A stretch of DNA of 48,566 nt, from positions 1-48,566 of the forward strand of contig JAFGXO010000098.1 in the NCBI GenBank assembly GCA_016936595.1, given 5' to 3'. The notes beneath the pieces were generated by a model. That model ran no database searches and was not told the origin of the DNA. It was given only the letters and a program-made list of their open reading frames with translations. The translations under genes and the position numbers were made by a program. Positions 18,945 to 27,782 of this stretch are shown here, piece after piece; positions within the stretch are counted from its first letter, which is position 1, and every line of letters starts with the position of its first letter. The DNA is from Bacteroidales bacterium (GTDB taxonomy: Bacteria; Bacteroidota; Bacteroidia; Bacteroidales; JAFGUD01).

Positions 18945-18970
18945 AAAAATAAAGGGGGCATTTTGCCCCC
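18943..18970 (-). terminator. Rho-independent terminator of the outer-membrane barrel gene
   Basis: GGGGGCA (18954-18960), loop TTT, TGCCCCC (18964-18970) is a perfect 7-bp GC-rich hairpin. The T-rich tract TTTATTTTTTT follows only on the minus strand, so it terminates the minus-strand gene ending at 18998. The tract reaches into the degP stop codon. On the plus strand no T-run follows. Confidence 0.85.
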
Positions 18971-18997
18971 AACTTAATACACATCAGCTATATTTTT

Positions 18998-20089
18998 TTA
19001 AAATCTAAAACCTACTCCTGCAGTTACGGGATAAATTTCAGGACCTGAATTTTTTTCAAAAAGAGGCATTAAAGAGTAGTTTGCATATAAGAACCAATCA
19101 TTGTAACCAACACGAGCAGTTGCTTGATAATAAAATTTTGTCATTGGCCAATCAGAAGATTTATCTTTATATTTAATTTTTGAATTACCATCGGTATAAA
19201 CAGATTTCATTTTTGCAGAAGCATTAAATCCGCCTATTACACCACCGGCAACAAATAATCTTCTATCTTTTTTATTCACAGGTATCTGAAATTCAAGCAT
19301 TAGAGGAACAGTAATCGAAGCAGTTTTAAATCTGTTTTTTTGGTACGAAATATCTGAATTTAGTGAAACTATATTTCCGTTTTGATCAACATCAAGTAAA
19401 ACGTTTTGCTCAAGTTCATAATTATTAAAAGTAAACCCTAAACCGGTTACAGCTCCAACATATCTGTTAAAAAATGGAATGCTTAATTGAAAAGGATTTA
19501 TCGAAAATTCGCGAGATCTGGTATAGTCAACCGACATAAATTTTGCATCTAAGGGTAAATTTAAGCTATAATCAGATGTAAAAAAAGCATTTACACCAAG
19601 ATTTAAACCAGCCCAATGGCCTTTAAATTTTTTCTCTTTTCGTGGACTTAAGTCATCTACATCTAAATCTCCGTACAAATCATCATAATCAGGTAAAGAA
19701 ACATGAATATCTATACTACCAATTTCATCAATTGCGTCTGCTATATCTTCTTGTGCATCTTCTAAATCAGATATAACATCTTGCATATCATCAATAAAAT
19801 CTTCTTTTATTTCAATTATTTGCTCAATACTGTCTATTTTATCAGAATAATCAACATTTGGATCAGTACCTAAAGCATCAATTTCTGCATATAAATCATC
19901 AATTTGAAGCTGTTGATTTTCAATTACTTTATTAATATTGTTAATACCTGTTTGAATTGTATTTACACCGATATTATTCGTTAAAGAATCAATATTGATG
20001 TCTATTACTATTGTTGAATCGTGTTGAGCTTTTATTGCTCCCGATAACATGAATAGTAAACCGATTGTTAATAAGATTATTTTTTTCAT
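18998..20089 (-). CDS. Outer-membrane beta-barrel protein with acidic coiled-coil region
   Basis: A 363-residue protein starting with a signal peptide (MKKIILLTIGLLFML, cleavage after AIKAQ). Residues about 40-125 are a long, strongly acidic, heptad-like helix (for example IEQIIEIKEDFIDDMQDVISDL split over several turns). A basic patch (SPRKEKKFKGHW) leads into a C-terminal barrel of about 200 residues with alternating hydrophobic strands, ending in AGVGFRF, a terminal Phe typical of outer-membrane barrels. It resembles the PorT-like barrel proteins of Bacteroidota in general layout, but it is not PorT itself. Function is unknown; the coiled coil may span periplasm or oligomerise the barrel. 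Confidence 0.75.
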   Translation of the reverse strand: MKKIILLTIGLLFMLSGAIKAQHDSTIVIDINIDSLTNNIGVNTIQTGINNINKVIENQQLQIDDLYAEIDALGTDPNVDYSDKIDSIEQIIEIKEDFIDDMQDVISDLEDAQEDIADAIDEIGSIDIHVSLPDYDDLYGDLDVDDLSPRKEKKFKGHWAGLNLGVNAFFTSDYSLNLPLDAKFMSVDYTRSREFSINPFQLSIPFFNRYVGAVTGLGFTFNNYELEQNVLLDVDQNGNIVSLNSDISYQKNRFKTASITVPLMLEFQIPVNKKDRRLFVAGGVIGGFNASAKMKSVYTDGNSKIKYKDKSSDWPMTKFYYQATARVGYNDWFLYANYSLMPLFEKNSGPEIYPVTAGVGFRF

Positions 20090-20164
20090 TTTTCTTAATT
20101 TTATAGGTTAATTATTGTGTTTATTAGTTTGACGTTTAAGTTGAATTTTAGTTACAATTTAAAA

Positions 20165-20575
20165 TTATGCTCTTTTTATAATTAGAACTTTTCCACCTTC
20201 TAAAAGATTTAATGTATTATCATATAAAAAAACATTACCGGCAGATAATTGTTTAACAAAAATAGTTAAATCATTTATCTCAGAATGAAGTTGATTAGAT
20301 TGCTGATTAAGTTTGTTAATATTTATTTTGTATTGTTCATTTTGATTATCATCTAAAATAAATTCCTGAAAAGTTGATATTAATTCTTCAATCCTAAATA
20401 ATTCATGTTCTTTTTTGCAGATTAAACAAATAACTTGTTCAAAAGCTACATTATAACTAACTGATGAAATATTAAGTTGATTTTTACTTAATTCAGGAGT
20501 GTTAAAATTTGCATTTGCACTTAATGATAAACTTGTTAAATAAATTGCAATTGTTATTGATAATAATGTTTTCAT
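20165..20575 (-). CDS. Small exported helical protein of unknown function
   Basis: A 136-residue protein with a signal peptide (MKTLLSITIAIYLTSLSLSANA). The mature part has a CLIC pair (VICLICKKEHE), followed by two heptad-like helical stretches (LFRIEELISTFQEF, INKLNQQSNQLHSEI) and a short C-terminal beta segment (LLEGGKVLIIKRA). No family was recognised. It lies 75 bases upstream of the coiled-coil barrel gene on the same strand and may be co-expressed with it. Confidence 0.6.
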   Translation of the reverse strand: MKTLLSITIAIYLTSLSLSANANFNTPELSKNQLNISSVSYNVAFEQVICLICKKEHELFRIEELISTFQEFILDDNQNEQYKININKLNQQSNQLHSEINDLTIFVKQLSAGNVFLYDNTLNLLEGGKVLIIKRA

Positions 20576-21027
20576 GAGTTTAGAGTTTTATTAAATTTTT
20601 TAAAATATTTTTATTTATCTCTGAGACGAGAGGAACTGAGAATAGTTACATTTTAAAAAGACTATAACAAATAAAATCATAATCATCAAAAAAATAAACA
20701 TAAAAAAATAGTTTTTTTTACAAAAAAATCTAATTCTAAAAAAAATGCAAATAATACTAACTTAATAAAATTTTAACATTTTTTGACATTATGGGATACT
20801 CAAAATTTTTAAGTGGAGTTGATATAAAAAAAATTTAGTTAGTAAGAGTTTATTTTACGAAATGTCTGGAAGGCTAATATTAGACTAAGGAAAAAAATTT
20901 AAAGTGTTTTTTAAATGAAAAGTTAAAATAAAAAAAAGATAATAATTTATCACAAAACGATTAATATTACAACAGCTTATAGTCTATGTTTCAATTAAAC
21001 AAAACAAGCTAAAAATTTTAATTTACT
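20576..21027. other. 452-bp intergenic region without a recognised gene
   Basis: Very AT-rich. The longest plus-strand reading frame noticed (ATG at 20791) has only 15 codons and no recognisable product. No tRNA-like fold, terminator hairpin or long repeat was seen. The less AT-rich stretches (about 20625-20640 and 20865-20890) might mark an unannotated small RNA or decayed sequence, but nothing proves it. Confidence 0.4.
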
Positions 21028-22095
21028 TTATTTATTCTTTTTTACATCTTTTTTATATTGTTTAATCATTTTCCCAAATTTTTTATCTTTATTTCTTCTT
21101 TCTTTATAATCCATCTCAAAATGATGTTTTTCTTTTTCTAATTTCAAAAAATTTTCATAAGAAGCTCGGTCAATAATATTATTTTCTACGGCTTTAATAA
21201 TAGCACAGCCTGCTTCGTTAACATGTTTACAATTTTTGTATTTGCAATTATCCGATAGTTCAGCAATTTTGTTAAAAGTTATCTCTAAGCCATTTTTAAC
21301 ATCAGCAATTCCAATTTCTTTCATTCCCGGATTGTCAATAATTAGTCCGCCATTTTCAAGAACAAACAATTGTCGGTGAGTTGTAACATGCCTTCCTTTT
21401 TTTGAACTGGCACTTATTGAATTAGTTTGCATTACGTTTTCACCAATAAGATTATTTATCAAAGTTGATTTTCCAACACCCGAGGAGCCGAGTAAACAAT
21501 ATGTTTTACCTTTTATTAAAATATTAACTAAATCTTCATAACCTTTTTTTGTTTGATTACTTATAAAAAACACAGGAATTTGTTTAATTCTTTTTTCAAC
21601 GGCTTCGTTAATAGATTTTAATTCAGAATCATCAATCAAATCTATTTTATTTATTACAATTATTGGTAAAATATTGGAGGTATTACAGATAGTTAAATAT
21701 CGTTCAATTCTATTAATATTAAAATCTCTGTCGGCAGCTTGAACAATAAAAGCATAATCAATATTTGAAGCAATTATTTGTTTTTCGCCAAACTTACCAA
21801 CCGCTTGTCTTTCAATCACATTTTTTCTTGAAAGTATATTGTGGATAATAACTTTATCAACATCATATTGCGAAACCGAAACCCAATCGCCAACTGCCGG
21901 AAAATCATTTCTACTTTGAGCAGAAAATCGCATGCTTCCGATAATTTCGCCTTCAAATTCGCCTACAGATGTTTTTACAATGTATCTTTCTTTATGTTCC
22001 GAAATTACTCGTCCAACTTCAAAATTATGAAGATTATTTTTCTGCCTATAATCTTCAAAAAAATTTGTATATCCTAAGTCATCTAATGTTATCAT
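21028..22095 (-). CDS. rsgA: Ribosome small-subunit-dependent GTPase A
   Basis: A 355-residue circularly permuted GTPase that helps late maturation of the 30S subunit. An OB-fold domain comes first (about 20-95), then the GTPase motifs in permuted order: G4 NKID (149-152), G1 GSSGVGKST (203-211), G3 DNPGM (254-258). The C-terminal zinc knuckle is Cys284, Cys289, His291 and Cys297. The last 35 residues are a lysine-rich tail (KERRNKDKKFGK and onward), a common rRNA-binding extension. Length is slightly above average because of that tail. It appears monocistronic. Confidence 0.94.
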   Translation of the reverse strand: MITLDDLGYTNFFEDYRQKNNLHNFEVGRVISEHKERYIVKTSVGEFEGEIIGSMRFSAQSRNDFPAVGDWVSVSQYDVDKVIIHNILSRKNVIERQAVGKFGEKQIIASNIDYAFIVQAADRDFNINRIERYLTICNTSNILPIIVINKIDLIDDSELKSINEAVEKRIKQIPVFFISNQTKKGYEDLVNILIKGKTYCLLGSSGVGKSTLINNLIGENVMQTNSISASSKKGRHVTTHRQLFVLENGGLIIDNPGMKEIGIADVKNGLEITFNKIAELSDNCKYKNCKHVNEAGCAIIKAVENNIIDRASYENFLKLEKEKHHFEMDYKERRNKDKKFGKMIKQYKKDVKKNK

Positions 22096-22299
22096 TTTAA
22101 TTATTTTAATGATAGTTAAATAATTTACAAAAAATTGTTACTTAAGCCAATGAATGAAAAAAAGATTAGATAAAATACACTATATAATCAAAAACTATAT
22201 TTACAATTACATTGCACTCTTTTGTACTAAATAAATTACAATTAAATAATCACAGCAAAAAGCTAAGGTTCAAATATTTTAGTGTATAGGACTTATATT

Positions 22300-22659
22300 T
22301 TATTTTGTGAGATCAAAAAATATTTTTACACAATCGTGTTTGGTAACATCAAAAATACCAATTTGTTTTGCAATAGTATCGTTATCAGAAAGAACAATAA
22401 TTTCATAAAAATGTTCACTTTCACCAAACTCAACATTTAAAGTATTTTCATTATCACACGCAGTAACATCATTAACCGAACCGGGAATTGTACCAATTTC
22501 GTTCCCATCAACAAAAACTTTTGCGGTGCATAAACAATTTAAAACATTCAAATTTGCACCAAAACTAACAGGAGTAATATTGTGACAACAAGTTGTTTTA
22601 CAAGAATTTACAAAAATGGCGAATGAAAAAATAATGGCAATAAAAAATTTTATTTTCAT
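22300..22659 (-). CDS. Cysteine-rich small lipoprotein
   Basis: A 119-residue protein with a lipoprotein signal ending FVNSC (Cys20). The mature N-terminus is unusual in having CKTTCCHN and then CLC, a cluster of six cysteines in about 27 residues; two further cysteines follow. The segment AKVFVDGNEIGTIPG resembles a PEGA-like beta hairpin. No family was identified. The cysteines beyond the lipidated one could form disulfides or bind metal. A TATTTTTG box (22693-22686, minus strand) with a TTG 18 bases further upstream is a plausible promoter. Confidence 0.68.
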   Translation of the reverse strand: MKIKFFIAIIFSFAIFVNSCKTTCCHNITPVSFGANLNVLNCLCTAKVFVDGNEIGTIPGSVNDVTACDNENTLNVEFGESEHFYEIIVLSDNDTIAKQIGIFDVTKHDCVKIFFDLTK

Positions 22660-22685
22660 CTGAAAGATTTTTGAGTTATTTGTTT

Positions 22686-22714
22686 CAAAAATAACAAAAA
22701 AAACAATAATTCAA
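22686..22714 (-). promoter_or_regulatory. Candidate promoter of the cysteine-rich lipoprotein gene
   Basis: Minus strand: TTG (22714-22712), 18 bases, TATTTTTG (22693-22686), fitting TTG...TAnnTTTG. The ATG at 22659 lies 26 bases beyond the -7 element. Confidence 0.4.
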
Positions 22715-22746
22715 TGCTTTAAAAAAATTTAAAGCACTAATTTGGA

Positions 22747-23553
22747 TTATAAAACAGAACAATCAGCATCATTAAAATTTTGATCCCAACAATGCCAAAC
22801 ACTATCCTGAAAAATCTGAAAATCGCGGATTCTTCCATTATGAAAATCATTATTATAATCAATTTCAATCAAATTATCCACACGTTTATTATATATATCG
22901 TAAAACGCGTTAAAATCTCCATCTTGATTATTTCCATAATAAATATATCCACCCATATCATCACTATCAGCCTCAATATTAGTGTATTTTACAATTACAG
23001 AGTTATCGGCAGGGTTAAAAGTCCAATCAATTTGAAGATAATCAGTATCATTTTGTGGGCTTTTATGAATAACCCATTGTCCGGAATTTCCATCTTGAGT
23101 TTGAGAACCCGTAAGCCACGAAAAATCTTGAAAATCACCATCTACAGAAAATTGCATATCCCAAAAAATAGTTTGATCAGAATTTTTTGTTGCATAAAAA
23201 CTAACATTATAAGTTGTAAAATCGGGGATAATTTCAAAATTAAGCACCCACCTATCTTCAGAAACGTTTTTTGGGCTTGTACTTAATGCTTTCTCATAAG
23301 CTAACGCAACAACTTCTAAATCAGAAGCAAAAATTGAAGTCCATTCCTGAATATCCGAAGATGCTATTAAAGAATTTCCTGATTTTTCAGTAAAAACACT
23401 CTTTATTGTTTGTGTGCTATTTTCAATATCGGGTATAAAAAAAGTTGACGATTTAGGTAATTCAGGCGAAATACTTTCTTCGCATGAGGATAAAATAATT
23501 ATTGTACTTACAATAAATAATATTATAGACAGCAATGTAATTCTTTTAACCAT
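22747..23553 (-). CDS. Lipoprotein of unknown function
   Basis: A 268-residue protein with a lipoprotein signal (MVKRITLLSIILFIV, then IILSSC with predicted lipidated Cys24). After a Ser/Pro/Thr linker the mature part looks all-beta, with aromatic-rich strands (IFWDMQFSVDGDFQDFSWL, then WVIHKSP, and YIYYGNNQDGDFNAFYDIYN). No catalytic motif was recognised; a binding role is only a guess. A TAAATTTG box on the minus strand (23586-23579) is a candidate -7 element 25 bases upstream of the start. The downstream cysteine-rich lipoprotein gene has its own candidate promoter. Confidence 0.68.
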   Translation of the reverse strand: MVKRITLLSIILFIVSTIIILSSCEESISPELPKSSTFFIPDIENSTQTIKSVFTEKSGNSLIASSDIQEWTSIFASDLEVVALAYEKALSTSPKNVSEDRWVLNFEIIPDFTTYNVSFYATKNSDQTIFWDMQFSVDGDFQDFSWLTGSQTQDGNSGQWVIHKSPQNDTDYLQIDWTFNPADNSVIVKYTNIEADSDDMGGYIYYGNNQDGDFNAFYDIYNKRVDNLIEIDYNNDFHNGRIRDFQIFQDSVWHCWDQNFNDADCSVL

Positions 23554-23741
23554 AACAATTTGATTTTTTTAATTACTACAAATTTAATTAAAATTTTATC
23601 AGAATTTGTTAAAGATAAAGCCAAACTGTGATTTTAAGTAAAACTTTTTTGAATTTCTGTTAATTTTTTTTAGAAATTGTAATCAGTAATTTAAAAATTA
23701 TTTGTTATTTTGGAAAAAATTTAAAAAACTTAAATTTCAAT

Positions 23742-24920
23742 ATGTCTTTTTTCGAGAAAGAATTTACATTCGATAGAGTTGTAAGAATTATTATTACAAT
23801 TTTAATCATAGGAGCACTATTGTTTTTACTAAACTATTTTAGTGCAGTTTTAATTCCCTTTGTAATAGCACTAATTATTGCATATTTTTTAAATCCCTTT
23901 ATAAACTATATTCAAAAAATTATAAAAAAAAGAGGACCAGCAGTTATCGTAGGAATACTATTAATTGCGAGTATTTTTACCGGTATTTTTTTCATTATCA
24001 TACCTATGATAAGTAAAGAGGTAAATCATGCCGGACACCTAATAAACCAACTTTTTACAAATACAGATTGGACAGCACAGATAGATAAATATTTACCTGA
24101 AGCAACGGCAAAAAAAGTAAAAGCATTTATAGAAAACCCTAATATTCAGGAAGTTTTAAGTGAAAACCAAATTAAAGACGCAATTAACTTCGGTATTAAA
24201 AAAGTTTTGCCCGAACTTGGAAGTGTTTTAGGTTACACCATAGAAATCATCATCGGGGTACTCGGGTTAACTGTTATTTTAATGTATTTATTTTTTATTC
24301 TACTTGATTTTAACGATATTATTTCATTATGGAAGAGTATGATTCCGCCAAAATATAAAAATGCAGTTTTGGGATTTTCTTATGATTTTGAATTTGCCAT
24401 GAATAACTACTTTAGAGCACAAGCTCTGATTGCAACTATTGTAGGAATATTATTTTCAATTGGATTTACAGCTATTGGACTTCCGCTTGGCATTTTGTTA
24501 GGAATAATTATCGGTTTTTTAAATATGATTCCGTATTTGCAAAATATTGCATTGCTGCCGGCAGTTTTTTTGGCCATGTTAAAATCACTCGAAACCGGTC
24601 AAAATTTTTGGGTAATTTTAGGACTTGTATTACTTATTTTTGTTATAGTTCAAGCAATTCAAGACGGTGTTTTAGTGCCTAAAATAATGGGTGACGCAAC
24701 AGGATTAAATCCGGCAATTATTATACTATCGCTTTCGCTTTGGGGAAAAATGTTAGGAATGTTAGGCTTACTTATAGCACTACCAATGACCTACCTTTTA
24801 CTTTCATACTATAAACGAATGATAGCAAAAACCCAAAAAATGGAAGGACCGGCTAAACAAAAAACTGATTTTGATCTGATAACTCAAAATCTCAGAAAAT
24901 TACCCGGCGAAGAAGAATAA
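23742..24920 (+). CDS. AI-2E (PerM/TqsA) family transporter
   Basis: A 392-residue membrane protein with about eight helices: two at the N-terminus (about 13-50), one at 65-85, then a soluble loop of about 75 residues (DWTAQIDKYLPEATAKK...), and the remaining helices between about 155 and 365. Motifs such as PFVIALIIAYFLNPF and the GLPLGILLGIIIGFLNMIPYLQ core match the family. Members have been linked to AI-2 export, sodium/proton exchange or other roles, and substrate cannot be deduced here. The C-terminus is cytoplasmic and charged. miaA starts 3 bases after the stop, so the two are co-transcribed and perhaps coupled. Confidence 0.85.
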   Translation: MSFFEKEFTFDRVVRIIITILIIGALLFLLNYFSAVLIPFVIALIIAYFLNPFINYIQKIIKKRGPAVIVGILLIASIFTGIFFIIIPMISKEVNHAGHLINQLFTNTDWTAQIDKYLPEATAKKVKAFIENPNIQEVLSENQIKDAINFGIKKVLPELGSVLGYTIEIIIGVLGLTVILMYLFFILLDFNDIISLWKSMIPPKYKNAVLGFSYDFEFAMNNYFRAQALIATIVGILFSIGFTAIGLPLGILLGIIIGFLNMIPYLQNIALLPAVFLAMLKSLETGQNFWVILGLVLLIFVIVQAIQDGVLVPKIMGDATGLNPAIIILSLSLWGKMLGMLGLLIALPMTYLLLSYYKRMIAKTQKMEGPAKQKTDFDLITQNLRKLPGEEE

Positions 24921-24923
24921 TAT

Positions 24924-25820
24924 ATGAAAAAAAAAATAATTTTTATTGTTGGACCTACAGCTGTTGGAAAAACAAAAATTGCTATTGAACTTGCTAATAA
25001 ATTAAATACCGAAATTATTTCTGCCGATTCAAGGCAAATATATAAAGAACTAAATATTGGCGTTGCCAGACCTTCGATTGAAGAACTTAGCCAAGCAAAA
25101 CATCATTTTATTGCAACTAAATCAATAAATGATTATTACAACGCCGGCAGTTATGAAGTTGAGGCAAATAAAGTAATTTCAGATTTATTATTACAGCATA
25201 ACTTTTTAATAGTTACAGGCGGATCAGGGTTATACATTAACGCTCTTTTGTACGGAATTGACGATTTTCCAACAATTGAACCTGAATTAAGAACTGATTT
25301 ACAGAATAAATTTGAGCAAGAGGGAATTGAAAGTTTAAGATTTTTGCTTAAAAAACTCGATCCTGTTTCATATAATAAAATTGACTTAAAAAACCCCAAG
25401 CGAATATTAAAATGTATAGAAGTTTCTATACAAACAGGAAAACCATACTCTTCATTTCTTACCGGAAATCAAAAACAACGAAACTATAATCCAATAATTT
25501 TTGTTCTAAACCAACAACGCCAAGAACTTTATGATCGAATAAATAAAAGAGTTGAAATTATGTTTAATAACGGACTGATAAATGAAGCAAAAAATTTACT
25601 CTCGTTCAACCATTTAACTCCTTTAAAAACAATTGGATACAAAGAAACATTTGAATACCTGAAAAATAATATAACAAAAGAAGAAGCAATTGATTTAATA
25701 CAAAGAAACACACGAAAATATAGCAGAAAACAAATTAACTGGTTTAAAAGATACGAAAACCGGATAGATATTACAATGAGTGATAATATGTCGGCAGAAA
25801 ACTTATTAAAATATTTATAA
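24924..25820 (+). CDS. miaA: tRNA dimethylallyltransferase
   Basis: A 298-residue enzyme that adds a dimethylallyl group to A37 of tRNAs reading UNN codons. The P-loop GPTAVGKT is at 10-17, the catalytic Asp in SADSRQIYKEL (Asp35) and the DMAPP/tRNA-binding segments GGSGLYINALL (about 99-109) and GYKETFEYL are present. Length is close to the family standard. It lies 3 bases downstream of the AI-2E-type gene; the terminator after it is oriented for the convergent gene but may act on both. Confidence 0.95.
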   Translation: MKKKIIFIVGPTAVGKTKIAIELANKLNTEIISADSRQIYKELNIGVARPSIEELSQAKHHFIATKSINDYYNAGSYEVEANKVISDLLLQHNFLIVTGGSGLYINALLYGIDDFPTIEPELRTDLQNKFEQEGIESLRFLLKKLDPVSYNKIDLKNPKRILKCIEVSIQTGKPYSSFLTGNQKQRNYNPIIFVLNQQRQELYDRINKRVEIMFNNGLINEAKNLLSFNHLTPLKTIGYKETFEYLKNNITKEEAIDLIQRNTRKYSRKQINWFKRYENRIDITMSDNMSAENLLKYL

Positions 25821-25822
25821 AA

Positions 25823-25852
25823 CCCTTGCTGACTTATAATAGCCAACAAGGG
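25823..25852 (-). terminator. Hairpin terminator favouring the minus-strand MuiA-like gene
   Basis: Read on the minus strand, CCCTTGTTGGCT, loop ATTATA, AGTCAGCAAGGG forms a 12-bp stem with two G-U pairs, followed by TTTTAT. On the plus strand those two positions become C-A and A-C mismatches, so the stem is weaker there. It lies between convergent stops at 25820 and 25861. Confidence 0.7.
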
Positions 25853-25860
25853 AATAATTT

Positions 25861-27546
25861 TTAATAAAAATATCTAACTTGTTGTCTTGAATTTTGATTT
25901 AAAGGAATAGATGTATTTTTAGGATATTTTACAGAAAAAGTAAACTCTATTTTTTTTGTTTCGCCCGGAGCTAATTGTAATAGCCAAACAACTTCACCGG
26001 TTGTTATATTTACATCACCACCCGAAACTTCAATCATTTTTACTTCAACATCATCGCTTTGAGAAATAGGAATTTGATCACTAATCTCTAAAGTTATGGG
26101 ACTTTGATGATTATTTTTTATTTCAAATTGATAAGCAAAAGTTGTTGTTTTTTTATTTCCAATAAATTGAGTTGAGCTATAATTGTTTAATTTTTTCATA
26201 TTCACAATCACTTTACTATCACGTCCTAACGAAACGTCTAAAGTATCTTTAACAGTACCGGTAGAAATAAAAGATTTACCAATATAACTACCAGCATAAA
26301 AAATATTTGCCGGTCCGTCAATTAAATTAAGACTTTCCCAGCCAACAATACGGGCAATTAAAAAAACACCCGGATCTAATTTTGAAACGGCAAAGTGCTT
26401 ATAAGTTGCCGGTAATTGCTCCTCAGAAATATCAACTAGATAAGGCATATCATCGGCCGGAATTGAATATTTTTTATCTATTTCAAATTCATACGACAAA
26501 ACCGGCACAGCTGCATCATAAACCATTGTTGAATTGTCGCCCACTCCTCCTACTCCATCGGCATTATCGTAGCCAAAATTATCATCTAAATTAGCTACAT
26601 TAGACTGCTGATAAACCTGCGGTGTAGCACTTGCTTTATTATAATATCGTCCACTTGATCCTGTAGAAATAATTGGAGAACTTGCTTGTATATACCACGG
26701 AGTTAGTTGAGGTTTAGCATTATCCAAATTCGCATCATTAGTTGAAAGAGTGATATCTATATTACTCCAATCAATTGCAGTATTATTAAAAACTTTTGCT
26801 CTATATATTAATGTGATAGGCTCATCGGTTGAAATAGCCTTAATATCATAAACCGGCGACCATCCTGCATTATTAACTAAATACTTTAATTCTATGTTAG
26901 TTGTAAGAGCAACATCAGTTTCTAAAAGCACAGTAACCTCTTTTCGTATATAAGAAGATTGTGCATTTAAAACATTCAACTGGCTTTGTATTCTGTTTTT
27001 ATCTTTCTGTAAATCAGACACTTTCCTATTAATATCAGATACTTTAGTATTGATATCTAAAATTCTAACTCTATAATAATCAGCAGTTTCTTTTAATTCC
27101 TGAATAGAAACACCATTGTCTTGTCCACCAATACTTTTATTAGTTAACAATAAATCACGTTCTATTTTGTAGGCATCAAGCAAATCAGAATAATTTTGTA
27201 ATTTTGCTGTGATAAGAACAATAGAATCCTGAAGTTTAGAAATAGCAGGTTTTTTATTATCATCAACAAGATAATTAGTAGAAGTAGAAATCATCAAAAT
27301 ATCAACAGTATTATTATCAATTGAAATTCTAACGCTTTTATCATCAACTAGAGGAGATAAACCGGTAAAAATTAACTTATTTTGCCCGGCACTTAACCGA
27401 ACAGATTTAGTTCGGGTTAATTCAGCATTATTCAAATAAATTTTTGCAGAATTAATATCCGCAGAAAAACTAAGGTCTTTTACATTTTGAGCATAAAACA
27501 AAAAAGGTGCTAAAATAATAAACACCAAAAGGTTAAATCTTTTCAT
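25861..27546 (-). CDS. MuiA-type (DUF4139) exported protein
   Basis: Start taken at the ATG at 27546 (561 residues), where a signal peptide (MKRFNLLVFIILAPFLFYAQ) begins; the in-frame ATG at 27579 precedes it by 11 codons. The N-terminal part (about 20-100, AKIYLNNAELTRTKSVRL) matches the DUF4140-like domain, a coiled coil follows (about 150-200, VSDINRKVSDLQKDKNRIQSQ), then the DUF4139 region to the end (LKYLVNNAGWSPVYDIKA, DWSNIDITLSTN, and a beta-rich C-terminus). The family name comes from mucoidy inhibitor A; its biochemical function is unknown. A TATCTTTG box on the minus strand lies 15 bases upstream of the start. Confidence 0.85.
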   Translation of the reverse strand: MKRFNLLVFIILAPFLFYAQNVKDLSFSADINSAKIYLNNAELTRTKSVRLSAGQNKLIFTGLSPLVDDKSVRISIDNNTVDILMISTSTNYLVDDNKKPAISKLQDSIVLITAKLQNYSDLLDAYKIERDLLLTNKSIGGQDNGVSIQELKETADYYRVRILDINTKVSDINRKVSDLQKDKNRIQSQLNVLNAQSSYIRKEVTVLLETDVALTTNIELKYLVNNAGWSPVYDIKAISTDEPITLIYRAKVFNNTAIDWSNIDITLSTNDANLDNAKPQLTPWYIQASSPIISTGSSGRYYNKASATPQVYQQSNVANLDDNFGYDNADGVGGVGDNSTMVYDAAVPVLSYEFEIDKKYSIPADDMPYLVDISEEQLPATYKHFAVSKLDPGVFLIARIVGWESLNLIDGPANIFYAGSYIGKSFISTGTVKDTLDVSLGRDSKVIVNMKKLNNYSSTQFIGNKKTTTFAYQFEIKNNHQSPITLEISDQIPISQSDDVEVKMIEVSGGDVNITTGEVVWLLQLAPGETKKIEFTFSVKYPKNTSIPLNQNSRQQVRYFY

Positions 27547-27560
27547 AATCGTTTTTTTTT

Positions 27561-27568
27561 CAAAGATA
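27561..27568 (-). promoter_or_regulatory. Candidate -7 element of the MuiA-like gene
   Basis: Minus strand TATCTTTG, a full match to TAnnTTTG, 14 bases before the ATG at 27546. It lies inside the longer reading frame, so it argues for the shorter start. No -33 box at ideal spacing was found. Confidence 0.45.
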
Positions 27569-27685
27569 AAAAAAAACAACTAATTAGTTACTGAAAACAA
27601 CTTAAAAAAATTAAAACTTTTAAAATATTGAAAAACAACAAGTTAAAAGAATAACAAATATTTATTGAATAAGAATATTAAAACT

Positions 27686-27718
27686 TTTGCTAAATAAAAA
27701 AAAAAAACAATATCTTTG
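27686..27718 (+). promoter_or_regulatory. Bacteroidota-type promoter of secDF
   Basis: TTTG (27686-27689), 21 bases of mostly A, then TATCTTTG (27711-27718), a full match to the TAnnTTTG -7 element. The transcript should start near 27725, giving a leader of about 58 bases before the ATG at 27783. Confidence 0.6.
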
Positions 27719-27782
27719 CACCACTAAAAAATGGCTTAAAGTCTAAAAAAGAAAATCGAAGAAATAAAAAAATCATTTAGAA

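Noticed and set aside
18954-18970. Hairpin as terminator of degP
   Set aside because: No T-run follows on the plus strand; the T-rich tract lies on the minus strand, so it serves the convergent gene.
22780-23286. 168-codon plus-strand open frame opposite the lipoprotein gene
   Set aside because: It is the antisense of a protein with a good lipoprotein signal; its product is a run of Ile, Asn and Lys typical of a shadow frame in AT-rich DNA.
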